The notes below the pieces were generated by a model, which saw only the letters and a list, made by a program, of their open reading frames with translations, was not told where the DNA came from and searched no databases. The translations under genes were made by a program, and so were the position numbers. From positions 547,458-611,457 of the forward strand of contig NZ_JADIVZ010000002.1 in NCBI RefSeq assembly GCF_015319165.1: a stretch of 64,000 bases of DNA, given 5' to 3'. This DNA is from Nocardioides acrostichi (GTDB taxonomy: Bacteria; Actinomycetota; Actinomycetes; Propionibacteriales; Nocardioidaceae). Below, in pieces: positions 44,536 to 53,700 of the stretch; within the stretch, counting starts at the first letter, position 1, and each line of letters opens with the position of its first letter.

Positions 44536-45987
44536 ATGAGACGAGGAGTCGCGCCCCCCGGCGAGGTCCAGGGGTTGTACCTGGGGGGCCGGTGGGGCCC
44601 CGGGAACGCCGGATCGTTCGAGGTCACCGACCCCAGCGACGGATCGGTGATCGCGCACGTCGCCGACGGCGACCGAACCGACGCCGAAGCCGCCGTCCGG
44701 GCCGCGCAGTCGGCCTTCGAGGACTGGCGGCGGGTGCCGGCGCGCGAGCGCGCCGATGTGTTGTCCGCGGCCTTCGAGCTGATGCATCGCGATCTCCCGG
44801 AACTGGCCGACCTCATCTCGCGCGAGAACGGCAAGTCCCTCGACGACGCCCGCGCGGAGGTCGAGTACGCGGCGGAGTTCTTCCGGTGGTTCGCCTCCGA
44901 GGCCGTGCGCGCGGGCGGGGAGTACGGCGCGGCGCCGGGCGGGTCGAGCCGCATCGTCGTCACCCACCGACCGGTCGGGGTCGCCGCCCTCGTCACGCCC
45001 TGGAACTTCCCCGCTGCGATGGTCACGCGCAAGATCGCGCCGGCCCTCGCCGCGGGCTGCACCACCGTGCTCCGCCCCGCCTCCGAGACCCCGCTGACCG
45101 CCCTGGCCATCGCGCGTCTCCTCGACGAGGCGGGTGCGCCGCCCGGGGTGGTCAACGTCGTGCCCAGCACGGATGCCGCCGGCGTCGCCGAGACCTGGCT
45201 GGCCAGCCGCGCGGTGCGCAAGCTGTCCTTCACCGGGTCGACCCGCGTCGGGACCATCCTGCTCAGGCAGATGGCCGACCGCATCGTCAACCCCTCGATG
45301 GAACTGGGCGGCAACGCCGCCTTCGTCGTGACCCAGGACGCCGACATGGACGCCGCCGTGGCCGGTGCCCTCGCGGCGAAGTTCCGCAACAGCGGGCAGG
45401 CGTGCACCGCGGCCAACCGCTTCTACATCCATCGCGAGGTCCACGACGAGTTCGTCGCCCGGTTCGGAGCCGCCGTCGCTGCGCTGCGGGTCGGACCCGC
45501 CGCGACCGGCGCCGAGATCGGTCCGCTGATCTCGGCGCTCGCGGTGGAGGAGCTCCAACGGACCGTCGACGCCGCGGTGGCATCGGGGGCACGTGTCTCG
45601 CACCGTGCGCGGATCCCGGAGGGGAGCGGCTCGTTCTTCGCGCCGACCGTCCTGGTCGAGGTGCCCCCGCACGCGGCCATCCTCGACCGTGAGCTGTTCG
45701 GGCCCGTCGCCCCGATCGTCCGGTGGAGCGACGATGCCGAGCTGCTCGGCTGGGTGAACGGGACCGAGCTGGGCCTCGCCTCCTACGTCTTCAGCCGAGA
45801 CCTGGGGCGGGCCCTGCGGCTGGCGGAGTCGATCGACGCAGGGATGGTCGGCATCAACCGCGGCCTCATCTCCGAGCCGGCGGCACCCTTCGGCGGGATG
45901 AAGGAGAGCGGGCTGGGCCGGGAGGGCGCACGCGTGGGGATGCTGGAGTACATGGAGACCCAGTACCTCAACATCGACTGGACCTGA
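44536..45987 (+). CDS. NAD(P)-dependent aldehyde dehydrogenase
   Basis: 483 residues. PWNFPAAMVTRKIAPAL binds cofactor, FTGSTRVG follows, the general base is in MELGGNA and the nucleophile in NSGQACTAANRF. Overall it resembles succinate-semialdehyde dehydrogenase-type enzymes. In this island it would oxidise an aldehyde from the ring-opened product to an acid. ATG 44536 has GAGAGG upstream. A gap of 139 bases separates it from the CMD gene. Confidence 0.93.
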   Translation: MRRGVAPPGEVQGLYLGGRWGPGNAGSFEVTDPSDGSVIAHVADGDRTDAEAAVRAAQSAFEDWRRVPARERADVLSAAFELMHRDLPELADLISRENGKSLDDARAEVEYAAEFFRWFASEAVRAGGEYGAAPGGSSRIVVTHRPVGVAALVTPWNFPAAMVTRKIAPALAAGCTTVLRPASETPLTALAIARLLDEAGAPPGVVNVVPSTDAAGVAETWLASRAVRKLSFTGSTRVGTILLRQMADRIVNPSMELGGNAAFVVTQDADMDAAVAGALAAKFRNSGQACTAANRFYIHREVHDEFVARFGAAVAALRVGPAATGAEIGPLISALAVEELQRTVDAAVASGARVSHRARIPEGSGSFFAPTVLVEVPPHAAILDRELFGPVAPIVRWSDDAELLGWVNGTELGLASYVFSRDLGRALRLAESIDAGMVGINRGLISEPAAPFGGMKESGLGREGARVGMLEYMETQYLNIDWT

Positions 45988-46057
45988 CGAGGGGCGCCGA
46001 CCGGGGGAGCCCCGGTGCGGCGCGCCCGGCCGACACCCGCCGCACTACCCTGCGCAG

Positions 46058-46366
46058 GTGGGCCTCATCATCGATCCGCCCAACGCGAGCGGGCACGGAC
46101 GCCTGTGGTCGCATCTGGCCAGCGATCTCTCGTTCGAGGAGCTGCACGCGTTCGCGGGGGCGCTCGGCTGGCCGAGGCGGGCCTTCGACGGCGACCACTA
46201 CGACGTGCCCGCGGAGCGCTACGACGCCGTCGTGGCCGCCGGGGCCGAGCCCGTGAGCAGTCGCGAGCTCGTGCGGCGGTTGCACGCCGCCGGGCTGCGG
46301 CGACGCGGGGCGAAGCGGGGCCAGAAGCAGGCTCGGCAGCAGGGACTCAGCCCACGCGAGCCATGA
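46058..46366 (+). CDS. DUF4031 protein
   Basis: 102 residues: LIIDPPNASGHGRLWSHLASD, SFEELHAFAGALG, PRRAFDGDHYDVP, followed by a basic tail. This matches DUF4031, a widespread family of unknown function. TACCCT at 46046-46051 precedes GTG 46058 by six bases (leaderless pattern). Its 3' end overlaps the convergent HD-domain gene by 20 bases. Confidence 0.85.
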   Translation: MGLIIDPPNASGHGRLWSHLASDLSFEELHAFAGALGWPRRAFDGDHYDVPAERYDAVVAAGAEPVSSRELVRRLHAAGLRRRGAKRGQKQARQQGLSPREP

Positions 46367-46988
46367 GCCGATCGAGCTCTGCCCGCAGGTTGGCACGGGC
46401 CGGCTCCTCCCACCGACGCCGGGCGGGTGCGGTATGGAACAGCGTGGGCTTCGCGGCCAAGTGGTGCAGTACCTCGGCGCGGCCCGCGGCGAAGGTGTCG
46501 TCGTCGAGATGGGCATACTCACGGCGCACGGCGGCGACGTACTCGGCGTAGCGCACCGGGTCCGAGGCCAGGATCGCCAGATCGGCGTCGGAGAGGGCGC
46601 AGCCTTCGGCATCGTCGGGGTCGGGTCGATGCGTCTCGGTCAGCCGCACGAGCCGCGCCACCTCGTCGACGGTCGCGAGGTCGACGAGGCCGTCGAGTGC
46701 ACGCTCGGCCCAGCACGCCGACCGCTCCTCGGCGTCGCGCTCGCCGTCGTAGACGGCGTCGTGGAACCAGGCCGCCAGCAACACCGGCAGCCGCTCGAAC
46801 GCGGCTCCGGCCGAGTCCAGCTCGTCGAGTCGGCGCAGCACCTCGGTGAGGTGCCGCAGATCGTGGTAGCCGTCGCGGCGCCACGCGGCGACCAGCTCGT
46901 CTCGCAGGTCGTCGGCGTCGGCCAGCGGCCACCACGCTCGAGGGTCGGGGTCGTCGTCAGCAGGCTGCGGGGGAGTCATCGCGCCCAT
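46347..46988 (-). CDS. HD-superfamily metal-dependent phosphohydrolase
   Basis: 213 residues. Metal ligands in YHDLRH and in AWFHDAVYD (the HD pair), plus LTETHR and a downstream aspartate (LSDADLAIL). This is the predicted HD phosphohydrolase family often annotated with unknown substrate. Start ATG 46988 or ATG 46979. It overlaps the DUF4031 gene at its 3' end. No operon partner is visible. Confidence 0.85.
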   Translation of the reverse strand: MGAMTPPQPADDDPDPRAWWPLADADDLRDELVAAWRRDGYHDLRHLTEVLRRLDELDSAGAAFERLPVLLAAWFHDAVYDGERDAEERSACWAERALDGLVDLATVDEVARLVRLTETHRPDPDDAEGCALSDADLAILASDPVRYAEYVAAVRREYAHLDDDTFAAGRAEVLHHLAAKPTLFHTAPARRRWEEPARANLRAELDRLMARVG

Positions 46989-47069
46989 TGAACCCCGATC
47001 TGTCGAGCGGCGCGAGGTGCTGCTTCCCGGACCATGGCGCTGAGCGAGGTCGAGCAGGGCCGCTGCGCC

Positions 47070-49097
47070 TCAGGGCGCGCCGAGCTGCGCGGGTACGTCG
47101 TCGGTGTGCAGGATCGTGAGCGAGGTGACCGCTCGGGTCAGGCAGACGTAGAGCCGTCTGAGCCCGGTCACCAGGTCGGGTTCGCCGGCCACCACGCCGG
47201 CCGGCTCCACCAGCAGCACGTGGTCGAACTCCAGGCCCTTGGCCAGGGAGGCCGGCACCAGCTCCACCCGTGCGGACCCATCGTCCGACCCGCCGAGCAG
47301 GCGGTGCTCGCTGCCGGTCAGGGCTCGGTCGAGGGTCGTGACCAAGGCGTCGGGCGTGATGACGCCCACCGACCCCTCGCGCGCCACGACCCGGGTCAGC
47401 GCGGCCGGGAGCGCCGCGACGACGTCCGGCACCCGGTCGAGCTCCAGCTCGCCGCGCGAGCGGCGCACCGAGACGGGTGGCTCGAGGTCGGGAGCGATGT
47501 GCGGCAGCAGCCGGGCGGCGTACTCGATCACCTGGGCGGGCACGCGGTACCCGCGGGTGAGCTGCTGGACGACGGCGTCCGGCTTGCCCAGGTGGGTCAG
47601 CGCCTCGTGCCAGGAGCGGGCGCCCCAGGGGGTGGTCGCCTGGGCGAGGTCACCGAGCACGGTGACCGAGCCCGTGCTCGAGCGGCGGGCCAGGGCGCGC
47701 AGCATCATGGGGGAGAGATCCTGGGCCTCGTCGGCCACGAGGTGCCCCACCGAGGGGGTGCGCTCGATCAGGTCGCGCAGCTCGTCGAGCAGCACCACGT
47801 CGGCCTCGCTCCAGCGGGCGGTGCCCGGGCCGCGCGGCGGCTGGGCCCACAGCACCAGCGCCTGCTCGCCGGCGCTGAGGACGCCGTCGGAGACAGCCGC
47901 CAGCGTCTCGGCGTCCGAGAGCAGGGCGTGCAGGGTGCGCTCGGGAACCACGGCCGGCCACAGCTGCTTGACCAGCTTCTTGACCGGGGCCGAGCGGGCG
48001 ACGGCGTCCTGCACGCGGTCGTCGGGTGACTCACCGCCGGCCTCCATGCGCAGCAGCACCCGGTGCGCGAGCGACTGCGCGAGCATCGCCCCCGCGGCGC
48101 CATAGCGCACCCCGCGGGTGCGCAGCCCGGCGAGCACCTCCTCCTGCTCGTAGGCCGGCACCCGCCAGCGGCGCGACCCACGCGGCACGACCAGCGCCTC
48201 GGAGGGCGTGCCGACACCACTCCACACGGCACGCCGCAGCACCTCGGCCATCCGGGCGTCGCCCTTGAGTACCGCGACCGCCGCGTCGTCCGAACCCCGC
48301 ACTCGCCTTCCCTCGGGCAGGGCCGCGGTCACGAGCTCGGTGATGGTCGCCTGGGTCGCCTCGACCTCGCCGAGGGCGGGCAGCACGTCGGCGATGTAGC
48401 GCAGGAAGGAGTCGTTCGGGCCGACCACCAGCACGCCCTGGCGGGCCAGTCGCTCGCGGTGGGCGTAGAGCAGGAAGGCGGCACGGTGCAGCCCGACCGC
48501 GGTCTTGCCGGTGCCCGGTGCGCCCTGCACGCACAGCGACGACGCGAGGTCGGCGCGCACGATGTCGTCCTGTTCGGGCTGGATGGTGGCCACGATGTCG
48601 CGCATGGGCCCGACGCGCGGACGCTCGATCTCGGACTCCAAGATGTCGCTGTGCGCGGTGCCCTCGCCGCGGTCGAGGTGCTCGTCCTCCAACGCGGTGA
48701 GCAGCCCGGCGTTGAAGCCGTAGCGCCGCCGTCGGCCCACGCCCATCGGCTCGGCGCTGCTGGCGCGGTAGAAGGGCCGGCTCACCGGCGCCCGCCAGTC
48801 GACGACGAGCGCGTCGCCGTCCGGGCCGGTCACGTGGCGCCGTCCGACGTGGAACGACTCGCCACCGTGCTCGCCGTGCGTGTAGTCGAGCCGCCCGAAG
48901 AACATCGGCACCGCGGGGTCGTCGGCCAGTTCCTTCATGCGCCGCGCGATGCTCGACTCCAGCACCTCGCGCGAGACCCAGTCGGCGGCGGCCGAGGCGT
49001 CGAGGGAGGCGGTGCGCTCACGCATGCGGTGCAGTTGACGGCGGGACTCCGCGAGGTGCTCGCGCTCCCGGATCAGATCGTCAGGATCAGCAGGCAC
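47070..49097 (-). CDS. HelD/HelR-like RNA polymerase-recycling ATPase
   Basis: 675 residues. Superfamily 1 helicase core with Walker A GAPGTGKTAVGLHRA and a UvrD-like C-terminal half (VADEAQDLSPMMLRAL, LTRGYRVP, VYVCLTRAV-like end), preceded by an N-terminal coiled coil (EREHLAESRRQLHRMRERTASLD). That order defines actinobacterial HelD proteins, which free RNA polymerase from DNA; HelR members confer rifampicin tolerance. GTG 49097 is chosen because TAGGGT lies seven bases upstream (leaderless). The 44-bp repeat array is directly upstream. Confidence 0.88.
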   Translation of the reverse strand: MPADPDDLIREREHLAESRRQLHRMRERTASLDASAAADWVSREVLESSIARRMKELADDPAVPMFFGRLDYTHGEHGGESFHVGRRHVTGPDGDALVVDWRAPVSRPFYRASSAEPMGVGRRRRYGFNAGLLTALEDEHLDRGEGTAHSDILESEIERPRVGPMRDIVATIQPEQDDIVRADLASSLCVQGAPGTGKTAVGLHRAAFLLYAHRERLARQGVLVVGPNDSFLRYIADVLPALGEVEATQATITELVTAALPEGRRVRGSDDAAVAVLKGDARMAEVLRRAVWSGVGTPSEALVVPRGSRRWRVPAYEQEEVLAGLRTRGVRYGAAGAMLAQSLAHRVLLRMEAGGESPDDRVQDAVARSAPVKKLVKQLWPAVVPERTLHALLSDAETLAAVSDGVLSAGEQALVLWAQPPRGPGTARWSEADVVLLDELRDLIERTPSVGHLVADEAQDLSPMMLRALARRSSTGSVTVLGDLAQATTPWGARSWHEALTHLGKPDAVVQQLTRGYRVPAQVIEYAARLLPHIAPDLEPPVSVRRSRGELELDRVPDVVAALPAALTRVVAREGSVGVITPDALVTTLDRALTGSEHRLLGGSDDGSARVELVPASLAKGLEFDHVLLVEPAGVVAGEPDLVTGLRRLYVCLTRAVTSLTILHTDDVPAQLGAP

Positions 49098-49104
49098 TCG
49101 ATCG

Positions 49105-49110
49105 ACCCTA
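49105..49110 (-). promoter_or_regulatory. Leaderless minus-10 box of the HelR-like gene
   Basis: On the minus strand TAGGGT is followed after seven bases by GTG 49097. No minus-35 match is evident in the repeat array behind it. Confidence 0.5.
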
Positions 49111-49130
49111 GGCCTCCACCCCACCCACCT

Positions 49131-49325
49131 GCCACCCGTTTTCCGCTGACCTGCCGCGAGTTTTCACGTGACCCGTCGCTAGTTTGCAACCCACCTGCCA
49201 CGAGTTTCACCAGCGTCAAAAGTCGTGGCAGGTCACGTGAAAACTGGTGACGGCTCAGCGGAAAACTCGTGGCAGGTCACGTGAAAACTGGTGACGGCTC
49301 AGCGGAAAACTCGTGGCAGGTCAGC
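49131..49325. repeat. 44-bp tandem repeat array with inverted flank
   Basis: CGTGGCAGGTCACGTGAAAA begins units at 49224 and 49268, and a partial unit starts at 49312, an exact 44-bp period. The two full copies are nearly identical. On the left (49131-49200) degenerate copies run in the opposite direction (TTTTCCGCTGACCTGCC, GAGTTTTCACGTGAC), so the whole can fold back. CACGTG within each unit is a palindrome. It spans the region behind the HelR-like promoter and touches the end of the DUF2236 gene. Confidence 0.9.
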
Positions 49326-50199
49326 GGCGGGAGGCGCGGGCGGCGGGCTGCTCGGCCATCGCCCAGCGGATCGTGCCGGTGGCCAGGGTGCCCAGGGCGC
49401 GCACGGTGGTGCGCTCGCTGACGGGCAGCCACGGCAACCGCAGGGGCCAGCGGGTCCAGGCCGGCATCAGGCCGACACCGGCGGCGGCGATCACGCCGTA
49501 CGGCGCTCGCGCGGGCAGCGGCAATGGAGGCTGGAGCAGCAGGAACCGGACGGCGTCCCTCGCCTCGGGCGTGCCGGCGAGCTCGGGACGGAACTCGTCG
49601 AGGGCGGCACCCAAGTCGGCCTCCGTGCGGGGCGGGTCGACCACCCCGAGGCGGGCACCGACCTCGGCCACCTGGGCGACGTACTCGTCGCGACCCGCCT
49701 GGTCGAGCGGTCGCGCCCCGTAGACCTGGTGGGCCCGCAGGAAGGACTCGGCCTCGGCGACGTGCACCCAACGGAGCAGGTGCGGGTCGGAGGCGGCGTA
49801 CGGGCTGCCGTCGGGCATGGTGCCGCCGATCGTGCTGTGCACGGCGCGCACCACGTCGACGGCCCGTTGGGCGTCGGCCGCGTGGCCGAAGGTGGTGGTG
49901 GCCAGGAACGTCGAGGTGCGGGCGAGTCGGCCCCACGGGTCGCCGCGGTAGCCGCTGTGCTCGGCCACGGCGCGCATCGCCGCAGGATGGAGGGTCTGGA
50001 GCAGGAGCGCGCGCACGCCGCCGACGAACATCGAGGCGTCGCCGTGCACCCGGGTGATGGCCGAGCCGGCGGGGAACCATCGCGGCCCGGGGCGACCGTG
50101 GATGCGGTCGCGCTCGCGGTCGCCGTCGGGCCCGGCGACCCGGGCGAACAGCGCCGCGCCGAGCTGCTGGCGGGCGGATCCGAACACCGCTCCCGGCAT
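49321..50199 (-). CDS. DUF2236 (MpaB/latex-clearing-type) oxygenase-like protein
   Basis: 292 residues. Conserved DUF2236 segments: ALLLQTLHPAAMRAVAEHSGYRGDPWGRLARTSTFL, HSTIGGTMPDGSPYAASDPHLLRWVHVAEAESFLRAH in pieces (the histidines are likely haem ligands as in rubber oxygenase Lcp and MpaB). The substrate is unknown. ATG 50199 directly abuts the stop of the upstream gene, so it is third in a serA-small protein-DUF2236 operon. Its stop lies in the repeat array. Confidence 0.85.
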   Translation of the reverse strand: MPGAVFGSARQQLGAALFARVAGPDGDRERDRIHGRPGPRWFPAGSAITRVHGDASMFVGGVRALLLQTLHPAAMRAVAEHSGYRGDPWGRLARTSTFLATTTFGHAADAQRAVDVVRAVHSTIGGTMPDGSPYAASDPHLLRWVHVAEAESFLRAHQVYGARPLDQAGRDEYVAQVAEVGARLGVVDPPRTEADLGAALDEFRPELAGTPEARDAVRFLLLQPPLPLPARAPYGVIAAAGVGLMPAWTRWPLRLPWLPVSERTTVRALGTLATGTIRWAMAEQPAARASRR

Positions 50200-50616
50200 C
50201 TACAAGACCCCGAGCAGCACGACACCGACGACCAGGAGGGTGATGACCGCGATGAGGGCCAACAGGCTCGCCCTGCCGGGTCGCTTCTGCTTCTCGAACC
50301 CCATCGCACCGGCTGTGAACTGGTGCAGCGGCTGGGCGTAGAAGACGGGCACGGTCTGGCCCTCGGCCACGTCGACGTCGAGCGAGGCCTGGCCGTAGCG
50401 CCGCAACCACTGGCAGGAGACCTCGACGCGGTGGCGTCCCGGCGGCATCGGGATCGGGGTCGTCGAGTAGTTGCGGATGGGCACCGGGTAGCCGTTCACG
50501 GTCACACTCGGAGTGACCATGCTGGCGGTCATGGGGTTGCCCTGCACCGTGAAGTCGATCCAGCCGACGGGAGGATCGCCCGGCCGCTGGCCCGCAGGTA
50601 CCGGCTGCTCGCTCAT
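50200..50616 (-). CDS. Small membrane-tailed protein with beta-rich domain
   Basis: 138 residues. The soluble part (TVNGYPVPIRNYSTTPIPMPPGRHRVEVSCQW) resembles a PEGA-like or small Ig-like fold; the C-terminus is one membrane helix (LLALIAVITLLVVGVVLLGVL). ATG 50616 overlaps the serA stop by four bases. No functional link to serine synthesis is apparent. Confidence 0.7.
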   Translation of the reverse strand: MSEQPVPAGQRPGDPPVGWIDFTVQGNPMTASMVTPSVTVNGYPVPIRNYSTTPIPMPPGRHRVEVSCQWLRRYGQASLDVDVAEGQTVPVFYAQPLHQFTAGAMGFEKQKRPGRASLLALIAVITLLVVGVVLLGVL

Positions 50617-51812
50617 GCCGACCAGCGCCGCACCCACAGCGCCTGGGCAGAGGCCGCGAGCTTCTCGATCACCGCGTCGGGCAGCGGGTCGGAGGTGTCG
50701 GTGACGACGTAGCCCTGCTCTCCCTGGGTCGCCAGGAACTGGCCGGTGACATTGGCGCCGGAGTCGGCGACGAGTTGGTTCACCTCGGCGAGCACCCCCG
50801 GCACGTTGACGTGTAGGAAGCCCATCCGGTGCCCGGACTCCAGGGCCGGGGCCGCGACGGCGGGCAGGTCGACCGACAGCTCGGTGCGGCCCTCGAGGGC
50901 GAACCCGGCGAGCTTGTTGGCGACGAAGTAGCCGATCTCCTCCTGCGCCTCCTGCGTCGAGCCGCCGACGTGCGGGGTGAGGATGACGTTGTCGAGGCCA
51001 CGCAGAGGCGACTCGAACGCGTCGCCCTGCGCCTTGGGCTCGATCGGGAACACGTCGAGCGCCGCACCGGCGATGTGCCCGGAGAGGATCTGCTCGCGCA
51101 GCGCCTCCGTGTCGACCACCATGCCGCGAGCGGCGTTGACGAACAGCGAGCGCGGCTTCATCTTCGAGAACTGCTCGGCGCCGAAGAGACCCGCGTTGCC
51201 GGGTCGCCCGTCAACGTGCAGCGACACGACGTCGGCCTGCTCGAGCAGTTCGTCGAGGGTGCGCATGCGGCGGGCGTTGCCGTGGGCCAGACGGTCGGCG
51301 GTGTCGAAGAAGATGACCCGCAGCCCCATCGCCTCGGCAAGGTTGGAGAGCTGGGTGCCGATGTTGCCGTACCCCACGATGCCCAGGGTGCGCCCGCGGA
51401 TCTCGTGGCTGCCCTTGGCCGACTTGTCCCACACGCCGGCGTGCATCTTCTCGGTCTTCTCGGCCAGCCGCCGCGCGAGCATGACGATCTCGGCGATGAC
51501 GAGCTCGACCACGCTGCGAGTGTTGGAGAACGGCGCGTTGAAGACGCCGATGCCTCGTGCTGCGGCCGCGGCCAGGTCGACCTGGTTGGTGCCGATGCAA
51601 AAGCAGCCGAGGCCGAGGAGGTCGGGGGCGTGGTCGAGCACCCGCTCGGTGACGTGGGTGTTGGAACGGATGCCGAGCAGGTGCACGCCGGGCAGCGCCG
51701 CGATGAGGTCGTCCTCGCTCATCGAGTGCGACAGCAGTTCGACCTCGAAGCCTCGACCGGTGAGGATCTCGACGGCCAGCGGGTGGATGTTCTCGAGCAG
51801 GAGCGCCTTCAC
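50613..51812 (-). CDS. serA: D-3-phosphoglycerate dehydrogenase
   Basis: 399 residues, the shorter (E. coli-like) form: substrate/NAD domains then one C-terminal ACT domain for serine feedback. NAD loop VGYGNIGTQLSNLAEAMG, catalytic Arg in NAARGMVVD and His in LTPHVGGSTQEAQEEIG; the ACT domain starts at about 325 (HRMGFLHVNVPGVLAEV). It makes phosphohydroxypyruvate, the first step of serine biosynthesis. GTG 51812 (VKALLLENIHP) has GGAGGGG upstream. It is divergent from the sulfatase gene, only 58 bp away. Confidence 0.95.
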   Translation of the reverse strand: MKALLLENIHPLAVEILTGRGFEVELLSHSMSEDDLIAALPGVHLLGIRSNTHVTERVLDHAPDLLGLGCFCIGTNQVDLAAAAARGIGVFNAPFSNTRSVVELVIAEIVMLARRLAEKTEKMHAGVWDKSAKGSHEIRGRTLGIVGYGNIGTQLSNLAEAMGLRVIFFDTADRLAHGNARRMRTLDELLEQADVVSLHVDGRPGNAGLFGAEQFSKMKPRSLFVNAARGMVVDTEALREQILSGHIAGAALDVFPIEPKAQGDAFESPLRGLDNVILTPHVGGSTQEAQEEIGYFVANKLAGFALEGRTELSVDLPAVAAPALESGHRMGFLHVNVPGVLAEVNQLVADSGANVTGQFLATQGEQGYVVTDTSDPLPDAVIEKLAASAQALWVRRWSA

Positions 51813-51870
51813 CCCTCCAGGGTAGTGGCCCGGGTCGAGAGACGGTTCACTGCAACCTCCGGCCCCTCCC

Positions 51871-53601
51871 GTGCGTCTTCTCTTCGTGCACTCCCTCCCC
51901 AGGCTCCGGCGCGCCGCGGTCCGGATCGTCGACGCGCGAGGCCGCGCCCTCGGGCTCGTACTCGTGACCCTGCTGCTGGCCGGGGTCGCCGGCGGCGGTC
52001 TCGTGATCTGGCAGTACGACACCGGTTCGGCGCAGCAGCCGGGCGCCGACGCCGGGGCGCAGCAGCGCCAGCGAGAGGCGCTCGACGACGCCGCCGAGCG
52101 CCGTGCGCAGGCCGCGGGTCGGCGCGACGGCGAGCCCGGCGCCGGCGCTCCCGGCGAGCGCCGCGGCGACGAGCCGCCGACCGCCCCCGGGCTGGAGGAC
52201 GGTCGGCCCAACATCCTCTTCATCAGCAGCGACGACCAGACCGACCTCGAGATGAGGTGGATGCCGAAGACACGGCGGCTGCTCGGCAGACACGGCATCG
52301 ACTTCACCGACGCGATCAACCCGCACCCGCTGTGCTGCCCGGCGCGTGCGGAGATCCTCACCGGCGAGTACGCCCAGAACAACGGGGTGCGCCACAACGA
52401 CGGCCCGTTCGGTGGCTTCTCGGCGTTCAAGCGGCACAATCTCGACGACAACCTGGGCGTCTGGCTCCAACAGGCCGGCTACCGCACCGGCTTCATCGGC
52501 AAGCCGCTCAACGGCTACGTGGAGCACCGTGCCCGGCCCGAGGGCTGGGACCGCTGGAACCCGACACTGCTGCGCTCCTACGGGTACACCGACGTCGACT
52601 ACGAGCTGCCGGTCGGTGACAAGGTGCTGCCCGGCTACGTGACCGACACCAACACGGCCCTCGCGCAGCGCATGGTGCAGCGGTGGTCGGTCAAGCGTCG
52701 TCCGTTCTTCATCTGGATCTCCCAGGTCGGTCCCCACGACGCCTATGTCGATGGTCGCGGGTGGGGTCCGCCGGTGCCGGCGGACCGGCACGCCGATCTC
52801 TTCGCGAACCTCAAGCTCCCCAGCAGGCATGACCCGGGTCTCACCGAGGACGTCTCCGACAAGCCGCTGTCGGTGCGACGAGCCCCCCAGCACGACCTCG
52901 CCGAGCGCACCGAGTGGTTCCGGCAGCGGGTGCGCTCCCTCCAGGCGATCGACGAGAGCAACGCGCGCATGGTCCGTGCGCTCGCGCGGGCCGGCGTGCT
53001 CGACCGGACGCTGGTGATCTACACCTCCGACAACGGCTACGAGCTCGGGCAGCACGGGCTGTGGGGCAAGAACCTGCCCTACGCCGAGAACCTCCAGATC
53101 CCGCTGCTGATGCGCGGGCCCGGCATCGCCGAAGGCGCCACCAGCCTGCTGCCGGCGACCACGGTCGACCTCGCGCCGACGTTCCTCGACGCCGCCGGCG
53201 CGCTGGACGACGTGCGCGCGAGCGGGCGCACGGACGGCGAGTCCCTGCTGCGCATGCTGACCGGCAGTGCAGAGACGTCGAGCACGCAGCTGATCCAGGC
53301 CGGCACCGCCGATGAGCGGGCGCTGGACGCGATGGGCTGGGCCTGGCGCGGCGTCCGTACGCCGCGCTACACGTGGCTGGTGCGCTGGACCGGCGTCGAG
53401 GAGCTCTACGACCACCGCCTCGACCCCCACGAGCTGCACAACCTCATCCGGCCCGACGGGTCGCTGCGCAAGCCGGCCTACGTGCCGGTGCGCGACGAGC
53501 TCCGGGCGCGCTACGAACGCCTCGCCGCGTGCCACGGGGTCGCCGCGTGTGAGCGGCAGCCCTTCGGCCCCGACCCGCTGCCGGTGGCCGGCCGCGGCTG
53601 A
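51871..53601 (+). CDS. Secreted type I sulfatase
   Basis: 576 residues. A signal-anchor helix (about 25-48) is followed by a linker and a sulfatase domain. NILFISSDDQTD supplies metal ligands; the formylglycine site is in LCCPARAEILTGEY (C-x-P-x-R); later GPHDAY and YTSDNGYELGQHG complete the site. It removes sulfate from an unknown exported substrate. No formylglycine-generating enzyme is in the window. GTG 51871 is used; no better start is near. Confidence 0.9.
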   Translation: MRLLFVHSLPRLRRAAVRIVDARGRALGLVLVTLLLAGVAGGGLVIWQYDTGSAQQPGADAGAQQRQREALDDAAERRAQAAGRRDGEPGAGAPGERRGDEPPTAPGLEDGRPNILFISSDDQTDLEMRWMPKTRRLLGRHGIDFTDAINPHPLCCPARAEILTGEYAQNNGVRHNDGPFGGFSAFKRHNLDDNLGVWLQQAGYRTGFIGKPLNGYVEHRARPEGWDRWNPTLLRSYGYTDVDYELPVGDKVLPGYVTDTNTALAQRMVQRWSVKRRPFFIWISQVGPHDAYVDGRGWGPPVPADRHADLFANLKLPSRHDPGLTEDVSDKPLSVRRAPQHDLAERTEWFRQRVRSLQAIDESNARMVRALARAGVLDRTLVIYTSDNGYELGQHGLWGKNLPYAENLQIPLLMRGPGIAEGATSLLPATTVDLAPTFLDAAGALDDVRASGRTDGESLLRMLTGSAETSSTQLIQAGTADERALDAMGWAWRGVRTPRYTWLVRWTGVEELYDHRLDPHELHNLIRPDGSLRKPAYVPVRDELRARYERLAACHGVAACERQPFGPDPLPVAGRG

Positions 53602-53700
53602 GGTGGTGTCGGCCGGCCCGGGCACCCCGCTCCTGCGAGGCTCTCGACCGGCGGCCCGGGTCGTGAGAGCATCAGCCACCGCCTGACCTCGGGAGCCCCC

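Noticed and set aside
49224..49325. CRISPR array from the 44-bp repeats
   Set aside because: Repeats are directly contiguous with no variable spacers, and no cas genes are present.
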